Assembly (NCBI RefSeq): GCF_001624705.1
Contig: NZ_JSEO01000003.1
Span: forward strand, 186,001 to 250,000
Origin: Marinomonas sp. SBI8L
GTDB taxonomy: Bacteria; Pseudomonadota; Gammaproteobacteria; Pseudomonadales; Marinomonadaceae
Direction of reading: 5' to 3'
Length of the DNA stretch: 64,000 bases
Part shown: piece after piece, positions 19,491-27,486 of the stretch
Layout: each line of letters begins with the position of its first letter
How positions within the stretch are numbered: the stretch's first letter is position 1
Notes under the pieces: model-generated
Database searches by the model: none
Told to the model about the DNA's origin: nothing
The model's input: the letters and a program-made list of their open reading frames with translations, nothing else
Translations under genes and position numbers: made by a program

Positions 19491-20486
19491 TTAGTTTAAT
19501 GAAGCTTTAATCTTGCTAGCTACATCAGCAGAAACCCATGTAGTCCACATTTCTTCATTATTTTTTAGGAAGTATTCAGCAGCAATTTCACCGTCTGCTT
19601 GGTTGTATTCCATCCAAGCCAACAATACATTCATTTTATTGTTGGTAAATGAACGCTTGGTGAAATAATCATAGGCAGCAGGTTCGCGTTTAGCGAAGTC
19701 TTCAGTTGTCATAGTTTTAACTGGTGCTGGTGGCCACATGCTTGGGCGAGGCTCAAGGCAGTCTTCTTGTGTCAGACAAGTCGTGAAGTGTTCTTCATCA
19801 ATGCCTGAACCAAAATCAACTTTCACCATTTCATACTTACCTAGAACGGCAGTAGGTGCCCAGTAGTAACCTAACCAACCTTGTCCACGCTCATAAGCAC
19901 GTGCAATGGCACCAGATAAACCTGCAGAAGAACCTGGATCGATAATATCAAAGCCTGCTTCTTCCATACCTAATGCAACATAAAGGTTGTTAGTAGAGAT
20001 TTGGCAGTTCCAACCAGCAGGGCAGCTATATAGAGCGCCTAGGCTGTCATCTTCAGGGTGCTTAAATAGTTGAGGGTTTTTTAATACACCTTCAATAGTC
20101 GCTAAAGAGCTGTCCATTTCGACTAGATACTTAGGTACCCAGAAACCTTCTTCACCGCCGTCTGATAAAGAGTTACCTGCAAAACGTAAACGTTTATCAT
20201 CGACACCTTTTTGTAGGGCATCACGCATGGCGTTACTCCACATTTCTGGTGCCACATCCGGCTCGCCTTTTTCAATCATGGAAGCACCTGTTGGCATAGT
20301 ATCGCCAGGGATCAGTTCGATCTCGCAACCATAACCTTCTTCGAGGATGTATTTATCAATATTCGCCATCAAAGAGGCTGAGTTCCAGTTCATATCAGCG
20401 ATCGTAATCTCACCACATGAATCGGCAGCAAAACTTGCAGAACTTAATAAGACCATAGCTCCAGCGACAAAAGTTTGTTTATGCAT
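19491..20486 (-). CDS. proX: Glycine betaine-type periplasmic substrate-binding protein
   Basis: The periplasmic receptor of the transporter. A Sec signal peptide (MHKQTFVAGAMVLLSSASFA) is cleaved near residue 20. The mature part matches the OpuAC/ProX family, including GEPDVAPEMW and GYYWAPTAVLGKY, where aromatic residues would cage the quaternary ammonium. It is 331 aa. Being first in proX-proW-proV, it is likely the most highly expressed. Betaine versus choline or carnitine cannot be settled from sequence. The adjacent MarR gene is a plausible regulator. Confidence 0.9.
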   Translation of the reverse strand: MHKQTFVAGAMVLLSSASFAADSCGEITIADMNWNSASLMANIDKYILEEGYGCEIELIPGDTMPTGASMIEKGEPDVAPEMWSNAMRDALQKGVDDKRLRFAGNSLSDGGEEGFWVPKYLVEMDSSLATIEGVLKNPQLFKHPEDDSLGALYSCPAGWNCQISTNNLYVALGMEEAGFDIIDPGSSAGLSGAIARAYERGQGWLGYYWAPTAVLGKYEMVKVDFGSGIDEEHFTTCLTQEDCLEPRPSMWPPAPVKTMTTEDFAKREPAAYDYFTKRSFTNNKMNVLLAWMEYNQADGEIAAEYFLKNNEEMWTTWVSADVASKIKASLN

Positions 20487-20650
20487 AGAGGGGTACCTTT
20501 TTTGTTTAATTGTTCTATTTAAGGAGATGATTAGTGTTCAAAACATTGAATAGTTTACATCTCTAATTATTAGTGCGCAAATTAATTCAGTAAACGAGCA
20601 AGACGTTGTTTGTTAAAGGTTAGTCGTGATTGGGTAAGTTTTGATCAAAT

Positions 20651-20678
20651 AAAAAAAAGCCCTTAAAAATAAGGGCTT
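20651..20678 (-). terminator. Terminator after the MarR gene
   Basis: On the minus strand AAGCCCTTA (20678-20670) pairs with TAAGGGCTT (20665-20657), followed by eight T residues (20658-20651). It sits 32 bp beyond the marR stop and should separate marR from proX. Confidence 0.85.
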
Positions 20679-20709
20679 CTTTGTTGAGTCTTAAAAGTAG
20701 AAATGCTAT

Positions 20710-21189
20710 TTAAAAAGTATCGCTTGAAACTTCACTTAATGGAGCTGTGTCGATGTTTTCTGCATCCATCATGCTGGCGATTCTTTGTAGGGTGGAAAGA
20801 ATTTGATTTTTTTCCCAGCTTTCTAAATCTTCAAAGCGGTCTATAAACTTCTCATTTAATAAAGGTGGCGCATTATCTAACATGCAGCGACCTTCTTCTG
20901 TTAGGCGTGCATTGACAATTCGTTTGTCTTTCTGGGCTCTAACGCGCTCTACTAACACCCTGTCCTCTAAGCGATTAAGGATAGTTGTGACTGTTGCTTG
21001 GCTTAATGAGACATTATCTGAGATGCGTTTTACAGTCACATCCCCTAATTCATGGATAGCACTCAATACCATAATTTGGGGTATGGTAAGGCCGCACTTC
21101 TTAACAACCCGCTTGGATTGCAAATCAGTCGCTCTTATTACTCGGCGTAAGTTAATAAGCACATCATGTAATTGTTGTGAATCAGGCAT
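20710..21189 (-). CDS. MarR family transcriptional regulator
   Basis: A 159-aa winged-helix regulator. The DNA-binding core is at about 30-100: LTIPQIMVLSAIHELGDVTV, ISDNVSLSQATVTTILNRLE (recognition helix) and the wing VRAQKDKRIVNARLTEEG with the conserved DKR. It sits upstream of the betaine transporter on the same strand but has its own terminator. MarR/GbsR-type repressors control betaine and choline uptake in several bacteria, so regulation of proXWV is a reasonable inference. Confidence 0.85.
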   Translation of the reverse strand: MPDSQQLHDVLINLRRVIRATDLQSKRVVKKCGLTIPQIMVLSAIHELGDVTVKRISDNVSLSQATVTTILNRLEDRVLVERVRAQKDKRIVNARLTEEGRCMLDNAPPLLNEKFIDRFEDLESWEKNQILSTLQRIASMMDAENIDTAPLSEVSSDTF

Positions 21190-21595
21190 AATTACTTTCT
21201 ATACAGCTTAAGATGAGTGTTAAAAATAGTTCGCGGATTATAGGGCTTTGTGCGAACGGTGCAATAGATTTTAGAACTAATAAAAACATTCAATTCTAAT
21301 GATTAGATATCAAAATATTATAGTCGTAACTAAATTTATTCAAATGCGGATAAAATGTAAATAACATTTAATCATTCCTGCTAATTTAACTTAAGCTTTC
21401 TCTTAATTCGGTAGGTTCGTTATAGGCTCTGAGGCGGGAAGACTTAATCGCAACTCCCTTAAAAGAGCAGACTAAGAAGAGATAACTTAATCGCTGCTTC
21501 CCTTGGCTATTAGGCTGATTAAGAAAATCCATTATCTATATAGGGTTTTGTCTACTAGTATTAATTATCACAGGCAGGGGCAGGAGTAAGTGATA
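21190..21595 (+). promoter_or_regulatory. Spacer with long direct repeats upstream of a 35-codon ORF
   Basis: This 406-bp spacer has no gene that I recognise. It holds a direct repeat: ACTTAATCGC at 21442-21451 and again at 21485-21494, each followed by similar C/T-rich sequence ending in CCCTT, with starts 43 bp apart. A further related stretch (GGCTGATTAAG) follows at about 21514-21524. The repeats lie 100-150 bp ahead of the ATG at 21596. They could be operator sites or parts of a structured leader RNA. I could not match them to a known riboswitch. Confidence 0.4.
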
Positions 21596-21703
21596 ATGGA
21601 ATTAAAACAATCTGAACAAGAAACCAGGCAAGAAGGCTTTAGGTTTTTAAACGGCTTAGTGGATGTGTTAATACAAAGTTACGAAAGCTATGCCATGAAA
21701 TAA
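21596..21703 (+). CDS. Possible 35-residue small protein
   Basis: A short frame from ATG 21596 to TAA 21701-21703. AGGAG (about 21582-21586) lies about 10 bases before the ATG. The product starts acidic and polar (MELKQSEQETRQEGF), then has a short hydrophobic amphipathic stretch (FLNGLVDVLIQSY). A strong terminator follows 43 bp later, so a promoter-RBS-ORF-terminator unit is complete. It converges with the SNF transporter gene. I do not recognise the family; it could equally be a leader peptide or chance. Confidence 0.45.
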   Translation: MELKQSEQETRQEGFRFLNGLVDVLIQSYESYAMK

Positions 21704-21746
21704 GACCTTATTTACACTATAAACATGGGTTAACTTTAAAAACAAA

Positions 21747-21778
21747 AAAGCCCCAAGCTTATACAAGCTTGGGGCTTT
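21747..21778. terminator. Bidirectional terminator between small ORF and SNF transporter
   Basis: A perfect 14-bp stem: AAAGCCCCAAGCTT (21747-21760) and AAGCTTGGGGCTTT (21765-21778), loop ATAC, with an A-run before it. Converging transcripts on both sides would use it. Confidence 0.88.
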
Positions 21779-21796
21779 AAAATGCGTAGTAGGTAT

Positions 21797-23146
21797 TTAT
21801 TTAAGGTTTAAAACAAATACGATACTTACTGCAATAGGCGCTACGAAACGTACTGTAAACAACCATACTGTATGAAGGCTTTCAGAGATAGCTGTTTCTT
21901 CAAGGCTGACTTTCTTAGATACAACCCAACCTGCAAATAGCGCAGTCAAAATACCACCTAACGGTAGCATGATGTTAGCTGTTGCATAATCAAGAAGATC
22001 GAACATGTTCTTACCGAACAGTTTGAACTCAGACCATTCGTTAAAGGCTAGTAGGCAAGAAATACCAATTGCCCAAACGATTACACCAAGAATAATTGAT
22101 GCTTTAACACGAGACCATTTTAGTTTTTCTACTAGGTAAGCAACTGTTGGCTCAAGTAGAGAGATAGCTGATGTCCAAGCTGCTACACCGACTAGTAAGA
22201 AGAACATGAAGCCAAATATTTGACCACCAGGCATCTGACCGAAGGCAACGGGTAAACTAACAAACATCAATCCTGGGCCTGCACCTGGGTCCATATTGTT
22301 GGCAAAGATGATTGGGAAAATAGCTAGGCCAGCAATCAAAGCAACAACAGTATCAAGTACAGCAATGGTGATTACTGTATTACCGATAGAGGCTTTTTTC
22401 GGCATATAAGCACCGTATGCCATTATGGTACCCATACCTAGTGATAAGGTGAAGAAAGAGTGGCCAAGAGCAATTAGTACCGCATCCCAAGATAGTTCAC
22501 TTGCATCGAAATGGAACATGAAGTCAAAGCCTTCAGCGAAACCATCAGTCGTTGCAGAGTAACCAAGCAAGATAATAAGCAATACAAACAGAGCTGGCAT
22601 CAAGATACGTGTAGCACGCTCTAGACCCTTATTTACACCACCGATAACAACCACAACTGTCATAATGGCAAACACTGTGTGCCAAAGTAGCATGGTTTTA
22701 GGATCGCCTAGTAAACCGTTAAAGATCTCTCCGGCTTTGTCAGAGCTTGCACCTACAAATTCACCGCTTCCCATTAGGGCGATATAATGAAGTACCCAAC
22801 CCGCTACAACAGAGTAGAATGAGAAAATCATCACACCCGCTAGCATTCCCATTAGGCCAAGAATAGACCAGTTAGTAGACTTGTTTGCTTCTTTAGCGAG
22901 TTCAGTGATCGCATTGATTGGGCTTTTACGTGCACGGCGGCCGATAAAGACTTCCGCCATCATGATAGGCACGCCCACGAGAAGAATACATACTAGGTAC
23001 ATAAGTACGAATGCGCCACCGCCATTCTCACCAGTGATGTAAGGGAATTTCCAGATATTACCTAGGCCAACAGCAGAACCTGTTGCCGCCAAAATAAAGA
23101 TCCAACGGCTCGCCCATGTGCCGTGTATAGATTGTTTTTCTTGCAT
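21797..23146 (-). CDS. Sodium:neurotransmitter symporter (SNF/NSS) family transporter
   Basis: An inner-membrane, sodium-coupled amino-acid or amine transporter of 449 aa with 11-12 hydrophobic segments. The family's first helix is clear at about 17-36: ATGSAVGLGNIWKFPYITGE (unwound GLGN sodium/substrate site). A second sodium-site helix appears at about 230-255 (FFTLSLGMGTIMAYGAYM). The length resembles bacterial MhsT/TyT1-type members. The substrate is not predictable. It is monocistronic. Confidence 0.9.
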   Translation of the reverse strand: MQEKQSIHGTWASRWIFILAATGSAVGLGNIWKFPYITGENGGGAFVLMYLVCILLVGVPIMMAEVFIGRRARKSPINAITELAKEANKSTNWSILGLMGMLAGVMIFSFYSVVAGWVLHYIALMGSGEFVGASSDKAGEIFNGLLGDPKTMLLWHTVFAIMTVVVVIGGVNKGLERATRILMPALFVLLIILLGYSATTDGFAEGFDFMFHFDASELSWDAVLIALGHSFFTLSLGMGTIMAYGAYMPKKASIGNTVITIAVLDTVVALIAGLAIFPIIFANNMDPGAGPGLMFVSLPVAFGQMPGGQIFGFMFFLLVGVAAWTSAISLLEPTVAYLVEKLKWSRVKASIILGVIVWAIGISCLLAFNEWSEFKLFGKNMFDLLDYATANIMLPLGGILTALFAGWVVSKKVSLEETAISESLHTVWLFTVRFVAPIAVSIVFVLNLK

Positions 23147-23410
23147 AGTTATCTCAACTTATTATCAGTTATCTCATTTTTATATATGAGTTTTTAAGGT
23201 TGCAGCAAATCAGCTAAAGCTAAAATCAAGGTGTGACATTCCCACATGACACGCTGTTTTTAGCACCCTTTATGGGGGGCTTTATGTGCAGGACGGCGAT
23301 TATTTCAAAAACACGCTCTAATAAGCAACATCTATCTAGAGGATAGTGCTCAGTTTTTGTGCATTTGTAGAGAAAGTGACGTTATATTCGGTATTTTAAG
23401 AAACTTTTGA

Positions 23411-24457
23411 TCAAATTTTGTACTTTTTGAGGAGTTTGGTTAACGCTTCTGTCAGCTCTGTTGGAATTACGTAAGGCGTTGCATAGCAAGCTTGCTCTAA
23501 TTGCCCTGCCGTTTGGGTAATATCGTGGAAACCAAAGTTACCACCGCTACCTTTTAGTGCATGGGCTAGGCGTGCTAATTGTGAGGTGTCTTGAGTCTTT
23601 ATTGTTGCATCTATATCGTCGATATATTGCTGTAGGCTTTGTTGGTAGGTGTGAGTTAAAGCATCTAATTCAGCTGAATCAATTTCAATGTTTTCAGTAT
23701 GGCTTTGAAAATCAAGATATTGCGCTAATATCTCGTCTAGTTTGCTCCTATCTATTGGTTTAGCTAACCAAGCATTAAAGCCTAGTTCTAATAAATGGCT
23801 TACTTCGTGATCAAAAACTTGAGCCGTAAAAGCTATGATAGGTGTTTCACAAGCTGTGGAGCGTATTAACTCTAATGCCTCTATCCCATCCATAACAGGC
23901 ATTTGAATATCAAGGAAAATTAAATCGAACTCTTGCTCTAGCGTTGCTTGTAATGCCAATTCGCCGTTTTCAGCGGTACAGACCTTGTGTCCCATTTTTT
24001 CTAATAATAACTGCATAATTTGACGGTTATCTGGGTTGTCGTCAGCACACAATATAAGTTTGTGGTTTTTTATTTCGGATAGGCTGCCTAATTGAAAGGA
24101 GAGTTCAAGGCTTGTTTCGCTCTTTGTGATTGTTATTGCATCAATGGTAGCGCTGCTTTGTGTTAACTTCTCCATGCTTTCGCCTTGCCAGATAACGTCG
24201 GATAAGTTTTCTATGCTAAGGCTCGCATTAAGTGAGTCGATTGCTTGAAACTGGAGTGTGCTTGCTGAGGTTGAATAGTTCTCTAGATGAATTTGAATAA
24301 TAGCGATAAAGAGTCTTTGCCAGTCATCACCTTGAGAGGTTTCACACAAGTCAAAAACTTCTTGTCCACTTATTTTAAGCGCTATCTCAGCGCGCTTTGC
24401 CTTCTTACTTAAACGTCTTTCACACTTGTCTAAAATCTCAAGAATCTTGCTCGCCAT
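23411..24457 (-). CDS. Receiver-HPt phosphorelay protein with degenerate N-terminal region
   Basis: Domains in order: an N-terminal part (1-130), a receiver (about 132-250) and an HPt domain (about 260-345). The receiver has acidic pair ADDN at 138-141, Asp183 (FLDIQMPVMDG) and Lys233 (AKPID). HPt His299 lies in HALKGSGGNFGF. The N-terminal part looks like a worn histidine-kinase ATPase domain (DDWQRLFIAIIQIHLEN resembles the DxxRLxQILxNLLxNA start, and LELSFQLGS its end), but the N-, G1- and G2-box residues are missing. No H-box is present. It would be a phosphate intermediate and not a kinase. It follows the next gene by 5 bp. Confidence 0.8.
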   Translation of the reverse strand: MASKILEILDKCERRLSKKAKRAEIALKISGQEVFDLCETSQGDDWQRLFIAIIQIHLENYSTSASTLQFQAIDSLNASLSIENLSDVIWQGESMEKLTQSSATIDAITITKSETSLELSFQLGSLSEIKNHKLILCADDNPDNRQIMQLLLEKMGHKVCTAENGELALQATLEQEFDLIFLDIQMPVMDGIEALELIRSTACETPIIAFTAQVFDHEVSHLLELGFNAWLAKPIDRSKLDEILAQYLDFQSHTENIEIDSAELDALTHTYQQSLQQYIDDIDATIKTQDTSQLARLAHALKGSGGNFGFHDITQTAGQLEQACYATPYVIPTELTEALTKLLKKYKI

Positions 24458-24462
24458 AAGAA

Positions 24463-24840
24463 TTACTTCCTGCCATATTTTTTTAAAATAAAGTCAATTT
24501 TATTCAAGGTAAAAGGCTTCACTAAGAAGGCTTTAGCGCCTAGTTTCTTCGCTTTAACAATGTTCTCAACCGTATTGTTAGCAGAAAACATGACTATCGT
24601 TGTGCTGGGTGAAAGCTGTAAGAATTTAGGGATAAGTGTCGTGCCTTGTTGGTCAGGCAAGTCGATATCCAGAAAAATAATATCTGGCCTTAAGTAGGTC
24701 ATGGTGCGAAGTGCTTGTTTAGCATTGGCTGCATCGTGAATTTCATAAGTGCCTAGATGATGCAGTGACTGTTTTAAAAACTGTCTTACAGAAGAAACAT
24801 CATCAACAATTAATATGGAGCTTTCGACTTTGCGATGCAT
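24463..24840 (-). CDS. Single-domain response regulator (CheY-like)
   Basis: A stand-alone receiver of 125 aa, with acidic pair DD at 13-14, phospho-acceptor Asp58 (FLDIDLPD), a Ser/Thr switch residue (MFSANN) and Lys108 (LVKPF). No output domain follows. I start at ATG 24840 (MHRKVESS), with AGGG a few bases upstream; a longer reading from 24861 exists. It is transcribed just ahead of the receiver-HPt gene, suggesting a two-protein phosphorelay whose kinase lies elsewhere. Confidence 0.82.
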   Translation of the reverse strand: MHRKVESSILIVDDVSSVRQFLKQSLHHLGTYEIHDAANAKQALRTMTYLRPDIIFLDIDLPDQQGTTLIPKFLQLSPSTTIVMFSANNTVENIVKAKKLGAKAFLVKPFTLNKIDFILKKYGRK

Positions 24841-25011
24841 ATAGCGCCCTAACAGGATCAAATTTCAATATAAGTATCTGGGGAAGGCATGATTGACTAT
24901 CTTATTAGTCGTTTATCTATTCACTTGTTTGAACGGATTATTAGAGTTTAGCCTTCCCTAGATCTTTCCGTTTATCCATGAGGATAATGAAGACATTAGT
25001 TTAGCTAAAAA

Positions 25012-25054
25012 AAATCCATAATAATGCCTATTAACTTAGCATTATTATGGATTT
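25012..25054. terminator. Terminator of the urease operon
   Basis: A 16-bp perfect stem, AAATCCATAATAATGC (25012-25027) and GCATTATTATGGATTT (25039-25054), loop 11 nt. On the minus strand it is followed by eight T residues, fitting the end of ureJ. Confidence 0.8.
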
Positions 25055-25085
25055 ATGGAGGATTTTCTGGTTTTTCGCTTAGGTC

Positions 25086-25667
25086 TTATGCACCAACAGC
25101 AAGAAAAACACCAGATAGCGCAATCAGGCTACCTGTCATACGAGAGACAAGCTTTTGGTTAAGAGGCTCAATTGCTTTATTAAATGCCACACCAATTAGG
25201 TGGAAGAAGATTGAAGCAGCTGCGAACCCCATGGCAAAGCCTGTTGCGTGGGCATCAGCAGGCAGTTCCATTCCGTGAGCGGCGCCATGGAAAAAAGCAA
25301 ATACAGCCACTAAACCACTACTAAATACCAAAGGTAGGCGAGCAGAAAAGGCCAGTACTAATCCTAAAAAGATAACAGAGGCAATGATACCTTGTTCAAT
25401 ATAAGGAATACTCATGCCAGCGATGGCTAAGCCAAAGCCAATAATCATAGTCCCAACAAAGGCAAACGGCGCGGCAAAAATAGCTTTACCACCTAAACGC
25501 GCACCCCAAAGGCCAACTGCAAACATGGCAATTAGATGATCAAATCCCATCATAGGGTGAAGGAAACCTGACATAAAAGGCATGCTAGCCTCATGGCCTG
25601 AGTGTGCAAAAGCGCCAGATGTTATGCTGGCTAATGCAGCAATCACAAGAAAGTGACTCTTTCTCAT
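25086..25667 (-). CDS. ureJ: HupE/UreJ-type nickel permease
   Basis: A membrane protein of about 193 aa with a signal-like first helix (MRKSHFLVIAALASITSGAFA), then the HupE/UreJ hallmark HPMMGFDHLIAMFAVGLWGA, with conserved His and Asp that bind metal, and a second motif FHGAAHGMELP. Being in a urease operon, it most likely imports nickel. I start at ATG 25667 because GGAG precedes it at a good distance; the reading from 25682 has no better support. It is the last gene, 29 bp after ureG. Confidence 0.88.
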   Translation of the reverse strand: MRKSHFLVIAALASITSGAFAHSGHEASMPFMSGFLHPMMGFDHLIAMFAVGLWGARLGGKAIFAAPFAFVGTMIIGFGLAIAGMSIPYIEQGIIASVIFLGLVLAFSARLPLVFSSGLVAVFAFFHGAAHGMELPADAHATGFAMGFAAASIFFHLIGVAFNKAIEPLNQKLVSRMTGSLIALSGVFLAVGA

Positions 25668-25696
25668 TGGGGAATTCTCCATAATAAAGTGTTTAA

Positions 25697-26347
25697 TTAG
25701 ACCACAGCCTTAGCAGCGGGAATGGTTTTGGATTCTAACATGCCTAGCTGAATGATGAGTTGAATTATATCGTCTAAACCTTCGGCTTTTTTCAAGTTGG
25801 CAAAGATGAAGGGTTTATCTCCACGCATTCTTCTCGCATCAGTATCCATTACATCCAGCGACGCACCTACTAGAGGAGCGAGATCCGTTTTATTAATGAT
25901 TAATAGATCGGATTTGGTGATACCTGGGCCGCCTTTACGAGGGATTTTATCGCCCGCCGATACATCGATCACATAAATAGTGAGATCAGACAGTTCTGGG
26001 CTAAATGTGGCGCTAAGATTGTCTCCGCCACTTTCGACAAAAACAAGATCAAGCTCGCCATGACGTTCCATCAAGGTATCAATTGCAGCAAGATTCATAG
26101 AGGCATCTTCACGTATGGCTGTATGAGGACAGCCACCTGTTTCAACGCCTATGATTCTGTCGGCGGATAATGCTTCATGATGAGTTAGGAATTTAGCATC
26201 TTCTTGGGTGTAAATATCATTGGTTACCACGGCGAGATCATAATGCTCTCTTAAAGCACTACATAAAGATCTAAGTAGAGCAGTCTTACCTGACCCTACA
26301 GGACCACCTACGCCAATTCTTAAACATTGTTTTTTTGTTGCAGACAT
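25697..26347 (-). CDS. ureG: Urease accessory GTPase UreG
   Basis: UreG uses GTP to deliver nickel to apo-urease with UreD and UreF. The P-loop [12 protein letters not shown], the Cys-Pro-His metal site ([19 protein letters not shown], quoted in part), [16 protein letters not shown] and [11 protein letters not shown] (base specificity) are all present in a 216-aa protein. The gene lies between ureF and ureJ with short spacers. Confidence 0.96.
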   Translation of the reverse strand: MSATKKQCLRIGVGGPVGSGKTALLRSLCSALREHYDLAVVTNDIYTQEDAKFLTHHEALSADRIIGVETGGCPHTAIREDASMNLAAIDTLMERHGELDLVFVESGGDNLSATFSPELSDLTIYVIDVSAGDKIPRKGGPGITKSDLLIINKTDLAPLVGASLDVMDTDARRMRGDKPFIFANLKKAEGLDDIIQLIIQLGMLESKTIPAAKAVV

Positions 26348-26380
26348 AGCCTTTCCTTTTAAATGTGTTAGTTGGCTGAT

Positions 26381-27052
26381 TTAGGATCTAAATAGCCTCG
26401 AATATTGTTGCTCATGGCGAGCGCTTAAAATGGCAAGCATAGGTAAGCCTGCTCCTATATCTTGCGTAGCAAGTGTTTGCGCATGATTAATCGCTGCGGG
26501 AATATAGGCTTGCAATTGACCTAATAAAATCTGTGCTTGGGTTTGTCCTAAAGGCACCAACTTGGTGGCAGCAGCGACTTGGTTTTCTAACCATGACCAG
26601 CTAAAACCAAGTGCGGCGAGTTGATAATCTATTTGCCAATTAACGCAGGCCAGAGCAAATAAACTCACAAAGCTTACCTCGTCTCCTTTTTTAAATGGGG
26701 AGCTTATTTCTAAATTGGTCAGTAAGCGCCCTAATGCCTCTCCCATTGCTGTATCAGTCAGCCTTAATTCCTTACTTTCACGACAGGCCAGAGCAAGTTG
26801 GTTTAAATCAAGGAGAGCGTGCCAGTCTTCTGCTTTGCAGGCCTTGATTGCGTGACACAAGATAGCCAGGTCTAGCTGGCTAACACTTTGTTCTAACTGT
26901 GTCTTTATCCAGTCATGTACTTGTTCTTGGTTTTGAACCAGACCAAGGTCAATTGCAAACTCCATTCCTTGAGAAAAGGAATAGCCACCAACAGGCAAGC
27001 TAGCACTGCTTAATTGCAGCAATCTTAGTAGGCTAGTGTCCGTGGTGAGCAT
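26381..27052 (-). CDS. ureF: Urease accessory protein UreF
   Basis: UreF bridges UreD and UreG in the activation complex. The start of the fold shows the UreF hallmark LLQLSSASLPVGGYSFSQGMEFAI (SLPVGGYSFS core). The 223-aa all-helical protein continues with DLAILCHA and ends …ILSARHEQQYSRLFRS. I start at ATG 27052 (MLTTDT), preceded by GGAG; it overlaps the end of ureE by 20 bp. The longer reading to 27088 would extend further into ureE. Confidence 0.92.
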   Translation of the reverse strand: MLTTDTSLLRLLQLSSASLPVGGYSFSQGMEFAIDLGLVQNQEQVHDWIKTQLEQSVSQLDLAILCHAIKACKAEDWHALLDLNQLALACRESKELRLTDTAMGEALGRLLTNLEISSPFKKGDEVSFVSLFALACVNWQIDYQLAALGFSWSWLENQVAAATKLVPLGQTQAQILLGQLQAYIPAAINHAQTLATQDIGAGLPMLAILSARHEQQYSRLFRS

Positions 27053-27476
27053 CTTTATACGCTCCGGACTCAGGCACAAAAATGACATTTTTGCGGCTTA
27101 TCTCAAGACCAAGATTTTGTAGCATTTCTTCTAGTACATGATCTGGGCTAATACGTAACCAAAGCTCACCAATTTCTATTTTGACGTGACGGTTACCTAA
27201 GTGATAACAGGCTTTACTAAAGGTATGCCAATCATCACACCTAGCCTGACAAACTTCTTCTATCATGCCTTGTACTTGGACGTATTTGCCGCATTCAGAT
27301 TTTAAGTATTCGCCAACTTCTAAGGTTTTGCCTCTTTCTAAAAAGATGCGAACTTCTTCGCCATTTTTACCGAATAGTTTGAGGCGGCCCTTTGTTCTTT
27401 GTTCATGGCTTAGCTCAACTTGGGTATGAAGTGGCTGGTGGCAATGAGTGCCTAGTCTTTGATAAATTTCTAGCAT
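27033..27476 (-). CDS. ureE: Urease accessory nickel chaperone UreE
   Basis: UreE binds nickel and passes it to UreG. At 147 aa the protein has the N-terminal peptide-binding domain and the C-terminal metal-binding domain, with CYHLGNRHVKIEIGE (conserved His) near residue 95. The tail (KDAHHGH) is a short His cluster and not the long poly-His tail of Klebsiella UreE. It starts 10 bp after the ureBC stop and overlaps ureF. Confidence 0.93.
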   Translation of the reverse strand: MLEIYQRLGTHCHQPLHTQVELSHEQRTKGRLKLFGKNGEEVRIFLERGKTLEVGEYLKSECGKYVQVQGMIEEVCQARCDDWHTFSKACYHLGNRHVKIEIGELWLRISPDHVLEEMLQNLGLEISRKNVIFVPESGAYKDAHHGH

Positions 27477-27486
27477 GTTTAGCTCC

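Noticed and set aside
21420-21520. A glycine or other amino-acid riboswitch
   Set aside because: The repeats look like a tandem aptamer at first glance but I cannot find the conserved core sequences.
21596-21703. The 35-residue ORF as a small subunit of the SNF transporter (MetS-like)
   Set aside because: Known MetS-type subunits follow the transporter on the same strand; this one converges with it, and its sequence does not resemble MetS.
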